Shown here in pieces: positions 27,095-35,231 of a stretch of 64,000 nt of DNA; position 1 is the first letter of the stretch; every line of letters starts with the position of its first letter. Source of the DNA: RBG-16-57-9 sp964462185 (GTDB taxonomy: Archaea > Thermoproteota > Bathyarchaeia > TCS64). Both the position numbers and the translations under genes were made by a program. The stretch spans positions 1 to 64,000 of the forward strand of contig CAYWWV010000002.1 of NCBI GenBank assembly GCA_964462185.1, in the 5' to 3' direction. Under the pieces are notes generated by a model, which was given only the letters and a program-made list of their open reading frames with translations, was not told where the DNA came from and did no database searches.

Positions 27095-28222
27095 GTGAAT
27101 CTGATGTTTTACGCCGTCAACCAGGTTCTACAGCAGGATAGCGAGCTGGGAGTGCTCCTGCAGACCCTCTTCAGCTTCGCCTTCATCGTGTACCTCTTCT
27201 ACGCCCAAAGAATCCAGGCCATGACCATGCTCAGGCAGATCGAGGTCAACCTCAGGAAAATCAAGAGCTTTAGGGACAAAAGCCGGGAGACGGCTATCGA
27301 GGCTATTAAGAAGTTTGGTAAACCCGCCTTCGACCCCACCAGCCAGGTGGACCGCTTCATGGAGCACTTTATGATCGCCCCCGTGGACATGGACCCCGCG
27401 GGGGTGGTGGGGAAGCTGGGCCAGATCGTCAACGTGCGCGAGTTCACCTTCGAGAGGGAGGTGGCGCAGATGGCCCCCGAGGCCACCCCTGCCCAGCGCC
27501 ACAACCTGGAGAACCTCCTAGAGGCCAGCCTAGCCCTCAACGTCTTCTACAAGGTGATTCGACACTACTACCTCATGGGCAAGAAAACCATGAACATATA
27601 CATCATCATGCAGATCCACATGATCCTCCCCGCCCTCATCCAGCAGGTGGAGGCCTACAGCGCAGCCCTCCAAGCCTTCAGGGACGGCATACCCATAGGC
27701 GACAGCGTGGGCCCCATAGTGGCTGCGAAGCTTCTCAACGGGGCCCCCACCAAGGAGGTGGCCAAGGAGATGGTGGCTGGGGAGACCACCATCGAGGGGA
27801 GGAGGGTTATAGTCATCAAGGCGTTGGGCCCCGGAGGGAGCGTGGGCAGGCCTGGGGACGCCATAGAGCGGCTGCTGGAGGAGGAGGATGGTAAGGTGAA
27901 GATGTTGATAACCGTGGATGCTGCGGGCAAGCTGGAGGGGGAGGAGGTGGGTGAGATCGCCGAGGGGGTGGGCGCCGCCATCGGGGGTATAGGGGTTGAG
28001 AAATACAAGATCGAGGAGGCCGCCTCCAGGCACAACGTGCCCATGTACGCCGTGGCCATCAAGCAGGGGATCGAACACGTGGTGGCCCCCCTGGTGGAGG
28101 AGCTCATGGATGCCACCGATAAGGCGGTGGAGAGCGTTAAGGGCCTAATCCTTGACTACACCAATGAGGGGGACACCGTTATTGTCGCCGGCATAGGCAA
28201 CACCGTGGGGGTGGCCCAATGA
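27095..28222 (+). CDS. DUF1512 family archaeal membrane-associated protein
   Basis: About 375 residues. An N-terminal hydrophobic segment (L-L-Q-T-L-F-S-F-A-F-I-V-Y-L-F) is followed by Q-R-I-Q-A-M-T-M and a long helical and alpha/beta body typical of archaeal DUF1512 proteins. The C-terminal half has a glycine-rich G-G-S-V-G-R-P-G-D-A-I segment and ends G-I-G-N-T-V-G-V. The role of the family is unknown. The start is placed at GTG 27095 because of the box A; a TTG five codons earlier and an ATG three codons later are alternatives. The stop overlaps the next start (ATGA). Confidence 0.8.
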   Translation: MNLMFYAVNQVLQQDSELGVLLQTLFSFAFIVYLFYAQRIQAMTMLRQIEVNLRKIKSFRDKSRETAIEAIKKFGKPAFDPTSQVDRFMEHFMIAPVDMDPAGVVGKLGQIVNVREFTFEREVAQMAPEATPAQRHNLENLLEASLALNVFYKVIRHYYLMGKKTMNIYIIMQIHMILPALIQQVEAYSAALQAFRDGIPIGDSVGPIVAAKLLNGAPTKEVAKEMVAGETTIEGRRVIVIKALGPGGSVGRPGDAIERLLEEEDGKVKMLITVDAAGKLEGEEVGEIAEGVGAAIGGIGVEKYKIEEAASRHNVPMYAVAIKQGIEHVVAPLVEELMDATDKAVESVKGLILDYTNEGDTVIVAGIGNTVGVAQ

Positions 28223-28635
28223 GGCGGATGTCGGAGAAGGCGGGGCCCCTGGCGGGGGGCGCCACCCAAAACTGGATAAGCCTGGGCCTCATGGTGGTTG
28301 TCGGCGCCATAGCCATGCTGAGCCTCTACCTGGGGTTCAGGGAGTACGGCCGGGGCAACATAGAGCTCTCCCTCATGTACCTCCTCATAGGGGTCTCAGG
28401 GTTCTCGGCCATCGGCTTCAGCTTCTTCAAGGCCAAGCCCGTGGCCACCTCCAAGGACCCCTCCAAAGAGGTACCCGTGGTCACCACCCTAGAGTGCCCC
28501 CAATGTAACCTCAAGAAGGTGCGGGACTTCCAGGTGGGCGACTACATATTCAAGAAGGGTGAGCCCTGCGAACGCTGCGAGGGCGAGATGGTCATCACCA
28601 GGATAAACGCCCGCAAGGAGCCCAAAAAGCGCTAA
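28219..28635 (+). CDS. two-helix membrane protein with zinc ribbon
   Basis: A 138-residue protein with two hydrophobic helices (about 20-42 and 50-70) and a C-terminal zinc ribbon (C-P-Q-C at about 94 and C-E-R-C at about 117). It overlaps the DUF1512 stop by four bases, so the two proteins probably form a membrane complex. No function is known. Its end overlaps the convergent methionine aminopeptidase by four bases. Confidence 0.7.
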   Translation: MRRMSEKAGPLAGGATQNWISLGLMVVVGAIAMLSLYLGFREYGRGNIELSLMYLLIGVSGFSAIGFSFFKAKPVATSKDPSKEVPVVTTLECPQCNLKKVRDFQVGDYIFKKGEPCERCEGEMVITRINARKEPKKR

Positions 28636-29516
28636 ACAGTGGTGACCAGGCAGCCGTCGCCCGTCACCACCATGGTGTGCTCGGCCTGGGCCACCTTGGC
28701 CCGGCTGGCCTCGATCAACTGGGGATACCCCGACACACACCTGGAACGCACCAACTCTTGGAAAGCCCCCTCCCCCCCAGGGAAGCGGGTGAGAACCCAA
28801 CGGGAGGCGAAGGGCAGGCTCCGATACTCACCCTGGATAAACCTCAACATCCCCCGGGCCCCCGCTGAGACCTTCCTCTTCTTCTCGAAGCGGTATATGT
28901 TGCTGGGGGGGCCGTCCACCACCCTGCCTTGGGCCCCCACTGGGACGGCGAAGGGCTCCACCGCGTAGACCTCCCCCTCCTCCAAGACGTTGTGGTCCGG
29001 GGTGGGGACGTTGGGTATGCTCTTCCCAGCGTGGACCACATACCGGGCCAGCCTGTGGCCTGTGAGATTCTCCACCGGCCTGGCCCCCCGGGCCCGTATG
29101 GCCGACTCGATGGCGGAGCCCACCCGGCCCGCCCTAACGCCTGGGCGGATGGTGGAGATGGCGGCCTCCAACCCCGCCTCGGCGGCCTCCACTAAATACC
29201 CATACTCAGGGTCCAAGCAAACCGTCCGCGCCGTATCCGCGATGTATCCCTCCACGTGGACCCCCACATCCACCTTCACCAAGGCGCCCTCAGGGATGAC
29301 CGTGGGGTCCGCCAGGGGGGAGGTGTAGTGGGCCGCCACATGGTCGATGTCCACGTTGCAGGGGAAGGCCAGGCGAGCCCCCTTGGCCTCCACAAATCCT
29401 TTGACGCCGTCGCATATCTCCTCCACCTTGGTTCCCGGGGCAACCCGCTGGGCGGCCCACTTCAAGGCCTCAGCGGCTATCCTCCCCGCCTCAAGGTAAG
29501 CCTCAAGAGGCTCCAT
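28632..29516 (-). CDS. map: methionine aminopeptidase, type II
   Basis: A 294-residue cytoplasmic enzyme that removes the initiator methionine. Metal ligands by family alignment: D83 (KVDVGVH), D94 (IADTA), the histidine in the H-A-G-K-S-I-P-N segment, the glutamate in Y-A-V-E-P-F-A and the glutamate in Q-A-E-H-T. The substrate histidine is in A-A-H-Y-T-S-P. The inserted helical subdomain marks it as type II, as in all archaea. The length matches other archaeal type II enzymes. Confidence 0.95.
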   Translation of the reverse strand: MEPLEAYLEAGRIAAEALKWAAQRVAPGTKVEEICDGVKGFVEAKGARLAFPCNVDIDHVAAHYTSPLADPTVIPEGALVKVDVGVHVEGYIADTARTVCLDPEYGYLVEAAEAGLEAAISTIRPGVRAGRVGSAIESAIRARGARPVENLTGHRLARYVVHAGKSIPNVPTPDHNVLEEGEVYAVEPFAVPVGAQGRVVDGPPSNIYRFEKKRKVSAGARGMLRFIQGEYRSLPFASRWVLTRFPGGEGAFQELVRSRCVSGYPQLIEASRAKVAQAEHTMVVTGDGCLVTTV

Positions 29517-29546
29517 ACCCGTTTGCCTCGGCTGTGGGGGCGGCCC

Positions 29547-30011
29547 CTACTTGACCACCAGGACGGGCTTGGTGCAGCTGTCCACGATCCTCCGGCTAGT
29601 GCTCCCCAGGATCCAGCCCGTGATTCCGCCCAGCCCCCGGCTCCCAATGACTATGAGGTCGGCGTCTTCCTCCTCGGAGACCTCCACGATGGTGCTGGAG
29701 GGCCTGCCCTCCAGGAGCTTGCTCTGGACCCTCAACTCGGGGTAGTGGGCCTTCACATCGTTGAGAGCCTCCTCCAGGCTTTTCCCGTATAGGTCCCTCA
29801 TCCTCTCCTGGTAGTCGGTCATGTCCTGGGCGGCGGTTACAGGGGCGGCCCCGAAGCCCTCGTCTGGGAAGACGGGGAGCATCACCTTGGGCACCACGGA
29901 GACGATTAAGAGCTCCGCGCCCATCAAGTCGGCTATGGAGACGGCGTGGTCCAAGGCGTGCTTGCTGGGCTCACTCCCGTCGAACGCTATCAACACCTTC
30001 TTATACATCAC
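29547..30011 (-). CDS. universal stress protein (UspA family)
   Basis: The 154-residue protein has the alpha/beta Usp fold with the ATP-binding signature G-S-R-G-L-G-G followed by nine residues and G-S-T-S, so it belongs to the nucleotide-binding group. A central insertion (about residues 45-80) is longer than in minimal Usps. A TTTAAA box lies about 25 bases before the ATG, so the transcript is probably leaderless. Its precise role is unknown. Confidence 0.9.
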   Translation of the reverse strand: MMYKKVLIAFDGSEPSKHALDHAVSIADLMGAELLIVSVVPKVMLPVFPDEGFGAAPVTAAQDMTDYQERMRDLYGKSLEEALNDVKAHYPELRVQSKLLEGRPSSTIVEVSEEEDADLIVIGSRGLGGITGWILGSTSRRIVDSCTKPVLVVK

Positions 30012-30044
30012 TAGGATATAGGCGGGAGTGGGATTTAAACCCCT

Positions 30045-30971
30045 TCAACCCGGGCTCTGGAGGTGGGTGTGGGCGCCGTAAAGCCTCTCTATGGTTTCCC
30101 ACTCCTGGGGGTCGTAAAACCTGCACACCCCCTCGCCGAACCTCTTGGCCACCTCCACACAGAATCGGGCCGCGGCCTCTATGTCGGTGGGCTGGCTGGC
30201 CCCTGTGGCGCAGCCGGGGACGGGGACCGTGGTGGTGAGGGCCACCCCCACCACTGGGGCGGTGGTGACGGTGGCGGGTTGCATGATGCTGTTGATGTGG
30301 TAGAGGCCGTTGCCGTAGGGGGTTATGTCTTGGGTGGTTATGGGGCAGACCTTGGGGGGCTCCCCGGTGACCCACTCGTAAATGTCCAGGAGGTCGTCGC
30401 TGGCTTTGAGAACCCAGCCCTCTTTGACGGTGGGTGTGATGGCGAAGCCCCTCCAGTTGGCCACCCTGTTCCCCCTGGTTGTGTCCACGCTGAGAACCGC
30501 CTCCATGGCGGGGTCCACCTCCTCCCGGTTCATGGTTTGAATGTCCACGGGGCTGCCCATGAAGGGAACCGGTTGGTGGGGCTTGATGGGCGCGTTGGGG
30601 CAGACATGGGTTGCCACCACCACATCCCCCCTCAACCGGTCTCCCCGCTCGGCCATCTCCACAAGCTTCAGGGCCGTGCTGAGGGCCACCACGGCTCCGT
30701 CGGCGTCGGAGACCAGCCCCACCACCTGGGGCCTGGCTCCAACCCCCCCCAGCCGCCCCACCACACCCAGGGTGGGGGCCTCCCCGCCAGCTGCCTTCCC
30801 ACTGGAGCCGGGTATCCAAACCTTGATGAAGTCGGTGGAGCCCTTCTCCCCCTCCACCCGTTTAACCTCTACGCGGCATTCTCCCGCGGCTTGTAGGGCC
30901 TGGGCCACCTTTTCCCCGTTGGCCTGGGGGTGGTCCAGGAGGTCCATGGCTTGGAGCACCTGTTTCAACAT
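30045..30971 (-). CDS. DUF1177 family protein
   Basis: The 308-residue protein carries the DUF1177 pattern: G-E-K-G-S-T-D-F-I-K, L-G-V-V-G-R-L-G-G-V-G-A-R-P, V-S-D-A-D-G-A, T-H-V-C-P-N-A-P and P-V-P-F-M. The metallopeptidase-like arrangement of D, H and E residues and the peptidase-rich surroundings suggest an amidase or deacylase role, but this is only an inference. A TTAAATAT box at 30996-31003 is about 28 bases upstream and may also serve the divergent small gene. Confidence 0.8.
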   Translation of the reverse strand: MLKQVLQAMDLLDHPQANGEKVAQALQAAGECRVEVKRVEGEKGSTDFIKVWIPGSSGKAAGGEAPTLGVVGRLGGVGARPQVVGLVSDADGAVVALSTALKLVEMAERGDRLRGDVVVATHVCPNAPIKPHQPVPFMGSPVDIQTMNREEVDPAMEAVLSVDTTRGNRVANWRGFAITPTVKEGWVLKASDDLLDIYEWVTGEPPKVCPITTQDITPYGNGLYHINSIMQPATVTTAPVVGVALTTTVPVPGCATGASQPTDIEAAARFCVEVAKRFGEGVCRFYDPQEWETIERLYGAHTHLQSPG

Positions 30972-31010
30972 GGGGTGAATATAAAGGCGGGGTGGTTAAA
31001 TATGCGTCGG

Positions 31011-31051
31011 GCCTCGGTGACGCCAGGCTTACAACCAGGCCCCGCCGAGGT
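31011..31051 (+). promoter_or_regulatory. hairpin masking a ribosome binding site
   Basis: Bases 31011-31019 can pair with 31043-31051 (nine pairs, two of them GU). The 3' arm holds GAGG of the Shine-Dalgarno-like GAGGTGA (31047-31053), four bases from the GTG at 31057. Folding would block translation of the small gene. Confidence 0.4.
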
Positions 31052-31056
31052 GACAC

Positions 31057-31239
31057 GTGTGTGCCACCCCTAACAGTGACACCGAGGAGGAGGCCAGGCT
31101 TCGACGCCGCATCAGGCTGCTCAAGGAGCGGGAGAAGGAGCTCCGCAGGGAGCGGCAGAGGCTTGAGGCCCGGCTGAGACAGCTGTTCTACAGGCGGCTC
31201 AAGAGGTGGGAGGAGGGTCTGGCTAGGGCTCCGCCCTGA
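31057..31239 (+). CDS. small charged coiled-coil protein
   Basis: A 60-residue peptide dominated by R, K, E and L with heptad-like spacing (L-R-R-R-I-R-L-L-K-E-R-E-K-E-L). One amphipathic coiled coil is predicted across residues 12-50. A good GAGGTGA ribosome site precedes the GTG start, which is unusual in this mostly leaderless genome and supports translation. No family was recognised. It ends inside the 3' end of the convergent hydrolase gene. Confidence 0.5.
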   Translation: MCATPNSDTEEEARLRRRIRLLKEREKELRRERQRLEARLRQLFYRRLKRWEEGLARAPP

Positions 31240-32137
31240 CGATGAGGCTGAACTCCCCCAAGTCGTACCTCCTCACCCTCACCCCGTTGGCCACGCCCTC
31301 CACATAATCCCCCCCGCGGCCCTCCAAGATGTCCTTGGCGGCGTGGTAGCACTTCTCGATCAGGTGTTTCTCCACCTTGGGCTCGTTGTGGCTGGGCATA
31401 ACCCAGTCGTAGTGGGGCGCCAAGTCCACCATCCTCTTGAAGCTGGCCACGAACTCCTCCAGGCTGGTGCCCTCCCCGTAGACGTATATGGGGGCGGGGT
31501 AGAAGCTGTCCCCCGACCAGAGAACCCCCTCCCCCCTGTCCAGGATGCAGACGCTGTCCGGGCTGTGGCCGGGCACATGGTAGACCTCCAGGGTTCTACC
31601 CCCCAGCTCCACCTTGTCGCCGTCCCTCAGCCACCTGGACACCTTGAAGGGCTTGATGCTCCACTCCTGGGGGTTGAAGTAGGGGGGGAAGGGCTTCCAA
31701 ACCATCTCCCCCTCCAAGTAGTTTCCCATCTCCTCCCTCGACCTCCCCCGCCGGGCCCGCTCCCGGCTGTAATCGTGGTCGAACACCTGAACCCTCTCGA
31801 ACTGGTGGTTGCCCCCCACGTGGTCTCCATGGGTGTGGGTGTTCACCACTGTAACCGGGAGACTCGTCAAGCCCTCCACCAGGGCCTTGATGTCCCCTAT
31901 ACCGTTCCCCGTGTCTATGAGGGCCGCGGCCTCCTCCCCCAGCACCAGGTAGCTGATGACCTCCTCAAACTGGCCGTCCTCATAGATAGCGTACACGTCC
32001 CCCGTCAACCGGTACACCTGGAACCACTCGTCAGGCTGTTCCACCCTCTCATAGGCGCTCCAGGCCTCCCTGGGAAGCCTCTCATACCACTTCCGGGGCA
32101 CTATGAGGCCTTTATCCGTCTCATCCGAGTAAGCCAA
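31223..32137 (-). CDS. metallo-beta-lactamase-fold hydrolase
   Basis: The 304-residue protein has the HxHxDH metal motif (N-T-H-T-H-G-D-H-V-G-G), a second histidine in V-P-G-H-S-P-D-S, the bridging aspartate in W-S-G-D-S-F-Y and a last histidine in P-S-H-N-E-P. A full dinuclear site is expected. The family includes glyoxalase II, lactonases and quorum-quenching enzymes; the substrate here is unknown. A second such enzyme is at 34360-35190. Confidence 0.87.
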   Translation of the reverse strand: MAYSDETDKGLIVPRKWYERLPREAWSAYERVEQPDEWFQVYRLTGDVYAIYEDGQFEEVISYLVLGEEAAALIDTGNGIGDIKALVEGLTSLPVTVVNTHTHGDHVGGNHQFERVQVFDHDYSRERARRGRSREEMGNYLEGEMVWKPFPPYFNPQEWSIKPFKVSRWLRDGDKVELGGRTLEVYHVPGHSPDSVCILDRGEGVLWSGDSFYPAPIYVYGEGTSLEEFVASFKRMVDLAPHYDWVMPSHNEPKVEKHLIEKCYHAAKDILEGRGGDYVEGVANGVRVRRYDLGEFSLIVRAEP

Positions 32138-32397
32138 GTTTTACACCGTATAAGCCCGGGCAGAGAGGGAAATAAGCCATACCCCTTCTCTCCCAGCGGT
32201 ATACTAACCCCTGAGGGGCTCAAATGCCCAACGGCCCTCCACAGCCTTGAACCCGATGAAACACCTCACTAATGGGCTGCCCGGTGTTATTCCAAACTGA
32301 GACTATGGATCACCAGATGCTCAGGGTTATGAAAACCTTTTTTTAACCCTTTAAGCCATACGGTTTATCCGCTGATGCAGGGGTGTGTGGGGGCAGC
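32138..32397. other. AT-richer intergenic segment
   Basis: About 260 bases between divergent genes. It holds box A-like runs at 32335-32353 (TTTTTTTAACCCTTTAAG) and TTTAT near 32363, probably for the gene at 32398, and GTATAAG/AAATAAG near 32150-32175 for the minus-strand hydrolase. No RNA gene was recognised. Confidence 0.45.
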
Positions 32398-32871
32398 GTG
32401 AAAAGAGACAATTGCAGGCTGCTTGGACTGGTTTTCCACGACATAATATACGCTTATCAAAAGACGGTTCGGGAAACCCTCGGCAATTGCGACAAAGCTA
32501 TACTCAACCTGGTTGAGTGTATGTGTCAGAATACTTCACTGACCCAGTTATGCGAGTCTGAGGCAGGCTTCGAGGAGCTGGTCTCCTTCATGGCCAGTAA
32601 ACTCAGGGAGATGGAGCTGGGGGAGTTAACCCTGGAAAATATTGGCGGGGAAGGCTACCTTTTACGAATCGATAACTGTGTTTGGGCGGATACCTACCAC
32701 CCTCAACTGAAGAGTCATGAGGTTACCTGTCCCTGGGCCTTAATCGCCATGGCCGTATACCAGATCAAAGAGAACCGCAGAGTCCACGTAGCGGACTCGG
32801 AGTTTACTCCGAGGGGGTCGATCACCAAGATACAGCCCGCCTCAAAAATAGTCTTCTCCCTAGTTGGATGA
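32398..32871 (+). CDS. uncharacterised small protein in a low-GC island
   Basis: About 157 residues from the GTG at 32398 (an in-frame GTG five codons earlier is the alternative). The N-terminal half is helical; the C-terminal half has R-I-D-N-C-V-W-A, a conserved-looking C-P-W-A-L-I-A-M-A and S-E-F-T-P-R-G-S-I-T-K-I. The C-P plus G-S-x-T pattern recalls small-ligand-binding V4R or ATC-hydrolase-like proteins, but the match is too weak to name. Codon use is visibly more A/T-rich than in the neighbours, which suggests recent acquisition. Confidence 0.6.
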   Translation: MKRDNCRLLGLVFHDIIYAYQKTVRETLGNCDKAILNLVECMCQNTSLTQLCESEAGFEELVSFMASKLREMELGELTLENIGGEGYLLRIDNCVWADTYHPQLKSHEVTCPWALIAMAVYQIKENRRVHVADSEFTPRGSITKIQPASKIVFSLVG

Positions 32872-33064
32872 GACTCTAAAAAAAGCCTGTTCTACCAATA
32901 TGCGCCGCAGGCAGTGGGGTTTTTCGAATATCCCGCTCATGGGGCTTCCAGTTTTGGTTGTGTGTCGCTGTTTCCTCTACAACAATGTATAAAGGGTACA
33001 AACATTAAATCCTATATCACACCGTATAGTAGATAGAAGTATTCTGATCTGAGAGAGAGGAGAC
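32872..33064. other. promoter-bearing intergenic segment
   Basis: About 190 relatively AT-rich bases. TATAAAGG near 32987 and ATTAAATCCTATA near 33004 are box A candidates for the TFS-like gene. GAGGAG at 33057-33062 sits only two bases before its ATG, too close for a normal ribosome site. Nothing else was seen. Confidence 0.4.
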
Positions 33065-33382
33065 ATGGTAGAGTTCTGTGACCGCTGCGGGAGCTTTATG
33101 AGGCAGTCCCACAGCGGCTACGAGTGTCCCCGTTGCGGGTGGACCAAGAAGGTGGAGATGATCCTGGTGAAGGCTGGGGGGGACACCGAGGTTGAGCCTG
33201 TCTACGTCATGTCGGGGGTGGAGAACGCTATCAGGGTCAACAGGAGGTGTCCCATGTGTGGAAACAACGAGGCCTTCCACAACATAATGGTCTCCCTGGG
33301 GGAGCACGCAGGGGTCAACAACGACCGCAGCGTGGACCGGTACAAGTGCACTCGTTGCGGCCACACCTGGGTGGAGGGCTAG
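33065..33382 (+). CDS. divergent TFS/RpoM-like zinc-ribbon transcription factor
   Basis: A 105-residue protein with two zinc ribbons: C5-C8 with C21-C24, and C62-C65 with C95-C98, the layout of archaeal transcript-cleavage factor TFS. In active TFS and TFIIS the second ribbon's loop has a D-E pair that enters the polymerase active site. Here the loop (residues 66-94) reads L-G-E-H-A-G-V-N-N-D-R-S-V-D and is about five residues longer than usual with no D-E pair. It may therefore be an Rpb9-like or inhibitory paralog rather than a cleavage factor. Confidence 0.8.
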   Translation: MVEFCDRCGSFMRQSHSGYECPRCGWTKKVEMILVKAGGDTEVEPVYVMSGVENAIRVNRRCPMCGNNEAFHNIMVSLGEHAGVNNDRSVDRYKCTRCGHTWVEG

Positions 33383-33819
33383 GACGGGTTCACGGAGACC
33401 CGTATGGGTATGCCCTGCTCAATGCTGCTGGAGATTATGCAGAAGTCTCTGTAGAGGTCTAGGCATCTCTGGAACTGTTTCCCGTACTCCTTGACGTCCA
33501 GCTCGGGCCTGAGTTCCACGTTGAACTCAACGATTCTCCACCTCCCTGCTTCATTCCTCTTCATGGTGCCCTCCACACGGGCCTCCAGGGAGCCTACGGG
33601 GACCCTGCTCTTCTCCAAGCAGAAAAGTAGGCTGGCTGCCAAACAGTTCCCCACGGCCGCCGCTAAAACCCGGCTGGCGTTGGGGCCGTTGCCCATCCCC
33701 ACGGGGTGGGGCTCATCCATCTCCAACCCCTCCACGCCCTCAAGCTGGAAGTCTACGTGGAATCCGAATCCCTCGCCTCGGGTGAGGGAGACTTGGAAGG
33801 TTTTCTCCTCCTGGGACAT
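33379..33819 (-). CDS. OsmC/Ohr family peroxiredoxin-like protein
   Basis: The 146-residue protein has the two family cysteines: C59 in V-G-N-C-L-A-A-S and C127 in R-D-F-C-I-I-S-S. In OsmC/Ohr these reduce organic peroxides in a thiol-dependent reaction. A TTTAA box lies 27 bases before the ATG. It ends four bases inside the convergent TFS-like gene. Confidence 0.85.
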   Translation of the reverse strand: MSQEEKTFQVSLTRGEGFGFHVDFQLEGVEGLEMDEPHPVGMGNGPNASRVLAAAVGNCLAASLLFCLEKSRVPVGSLEARVEGTMKRNEAGRWRIVEFNVELRPELDVKEYGKQFQRCLDLYRDFCIISSSIEQGIPIRVSVNPS

Positions 33820-33893
33820 GGCTATTCATCCCAGCTTGGGGTAGTTAAATCCATCGCGTTACACATTTACGCTGGGCGCCGCACCCTAGGTGT

Positions 33894-34382
33894 ATGCGGC
33901 GCAAGGACAAGGAGATCAAGGAGTGGGTGGTCATCGAGGAGGTTCTCAGGGAGAACCAGGTGGGTAGGCTGGGAACGGCTGTGGGTGGGGAGCCCTATGT
34001 GGTGCCCGTGAACTACGTCTACACGGGGGGGCGGATATATATCCACAGCCACCGGGAGGGGAAGAAGGTGAGGGACATATTGGAGAACCCCAGGGTGTGC
34101 TTCGAGGTGGATAGCGGTGAGATTATCCCCGCTGATAGGGCTTGCGACTATTCCTGGGAGTATAAGAGTGTCATAGCCTTTGGCGTGGCCCGCCTGGTGG
34201 AGGATGAGGGGGAGCGGTTGAGGGCTCTGCGGATGCTGGTGGACAAGTATGGGTTTGGGAAGGGCTCCCAGGTCACGGCGGAGTTGCTTGCCTCCTACCC
34301 CCAGCTGGCGGTGATAAGGGTGGACGTGGAGAGGGCCACTGGGAAGCAGAGCCCAGCCCCTAGTGCTGGGACCAGTGGTTGA
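33894..34382 (+). CDS. pyridoxamine 5'-phosphate oxidase-like flavin/heme-binding protein
   Basis: A 162-residue split-barrel protein similar to NimA-type flavoproteins: an N-terminal helix, then V-G-R-L-G-T-A-V-G-G-E-P-Y-V-V-P-V-N-Y, I-Y-I-H-S-H-R-E-G-K-K and N-P-R-V-C-F-E-V. These bind FMN, F420 or heme and often reduce nitro compounds or detoxify oxidants. The ATG lies about 27 bases after an ACATTTAC box. It overlaps the convergent hydrolase by 23 bases. Confidence 0.8.
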   Translation: MRRKDKEIKEWVVIEEVLRENQVGRLGTAVGGEPYVVPVNYVYTGGRIYIHSHREGKKVRDILENPRVCFEVDSGEIIPADRACDYSWEYKSVIAFGVARLVEDEGERLRALRMLVDKYGFGKGSQVTAELLASYPQLAVIRVDVERATGKQSPAPSAGTSG

Positions 34383-35190
34383 ACCAGTGGGCGTAGGTCC
34401 GCTTCTGCCACTCGGGGCGGTCGCAGGGGTACAGCTCCCGGTAGGGGTGGGACACGGCCTCCTCCAGGGTTGCCCCCTCCTCTATGAGGCCCTTCATGAT
34501 CCATTTGACCTCCCTCATCCATGCCAGCTGTTTTTCCACCTCCTCGTTGGTGCAGGGGGGGCCGTGGCCGGGTATGATGTGCTCCGCCTCCAGGTCCAAT
34601 ATGCGTTTGAAGCTCTCGATCCACTGGTCGGGGTTAGCCGTGGGGTCTCCGCCCCAGGGGAACCGGCCCACGAAGAGGAGGTCCCCGGCGAAGACCACGC
34701 CCTCCTCGGGGATGTGGACCACGCTGCTGCAGTCGGTGTGGCCGGGCATGTGGATCATCTCCACGCCTTGGTAGCTCCAGCGGTCTTGGAAGGTGGTGGT
34801 GGGTAGGGTGATCTCCAACCCCTCCATGAGCCAGAGCCTCTCAGGGGCGTCGCGCCTGTAGGTTTCCAGCATCTCCTGGAGCCGCTGGGGGGACCAGTCG
34901 CCCCCCAGGTTCTCCTCCATCTTCTCCCTCAGCCTGGTGTGGGAGACTATCTCCAGGTCCTTGAAGACCTGGGCTCCGAAGACGTGGTCCCCGTGGATGT
35001 GGGTGAGGAGGAGGTGGGTGGGGGGTTTATCGGTGGCGCGCTGGATGGCTTCTCGGAAGCGTTTCGCCGAGCCGGGGTACTGGGCGTCCACTACCAGCGA
35101 CTCCTCCCCCAGCTCCACCAGGCCCACATTCCCACCCGTCTCCCCATCCCAGTTGGCGTATACCCTTTCTGAGACCTTGTTTAGCTTCAC
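34360..35190 (-). CDS. metallo-beta-lactamase-fold hydrolase
   Basis: The 276-residue protein has L-T-H-I-H-G-D-H-V-F-G, H-M-P-G-H-T-D-C, F-A-G-D-L-L-F-V and I-P-G-H-G-P motifs, giving a complete dinuclear metal site. It resembles the glyoxalase II/SoxH-like group; the substrate is not known. Its box A (TTAATT, about 35213-35218) lies about 25 bases before the ATG. Confidence 0.87.
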   Translation of the reverse strand: MKLNKVSERVYANWDGETGGNVGLVELGEESLVVDAQYPGSAKRFREAIQRATDKPPTHLLLTHIHGDHVFGAQVFKDLEIVSHTRLREKMEENLGGDWSPQRLQEMLETYRRDAPERLWLMEGLEITLPTTTFQDRWSYQGVEMIHMPGHTDCSSVVHIPEEGVVFAGDLLFVGRFPWGGDPTANPDQWIESFKRILDLEAEHIIPGHGPPCTNEEVEKQLAWMREVKWIMKGLIEEGATLEEAVSHPYRELYPCDRPEWQKRTYAHWFNHWSQH

Positions 35191-35231
35191 ATAACCATCT
35201 TAGGGGTTTGTTGAATTAAGGTTGACGGGGG

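Noticed and set aside
32210..32310. C/D box guide RNA
   Set aside because: GATGAAA and CTGA strings occur, but the C box is incomplete and there are no matching inner boxes at the right spacing.
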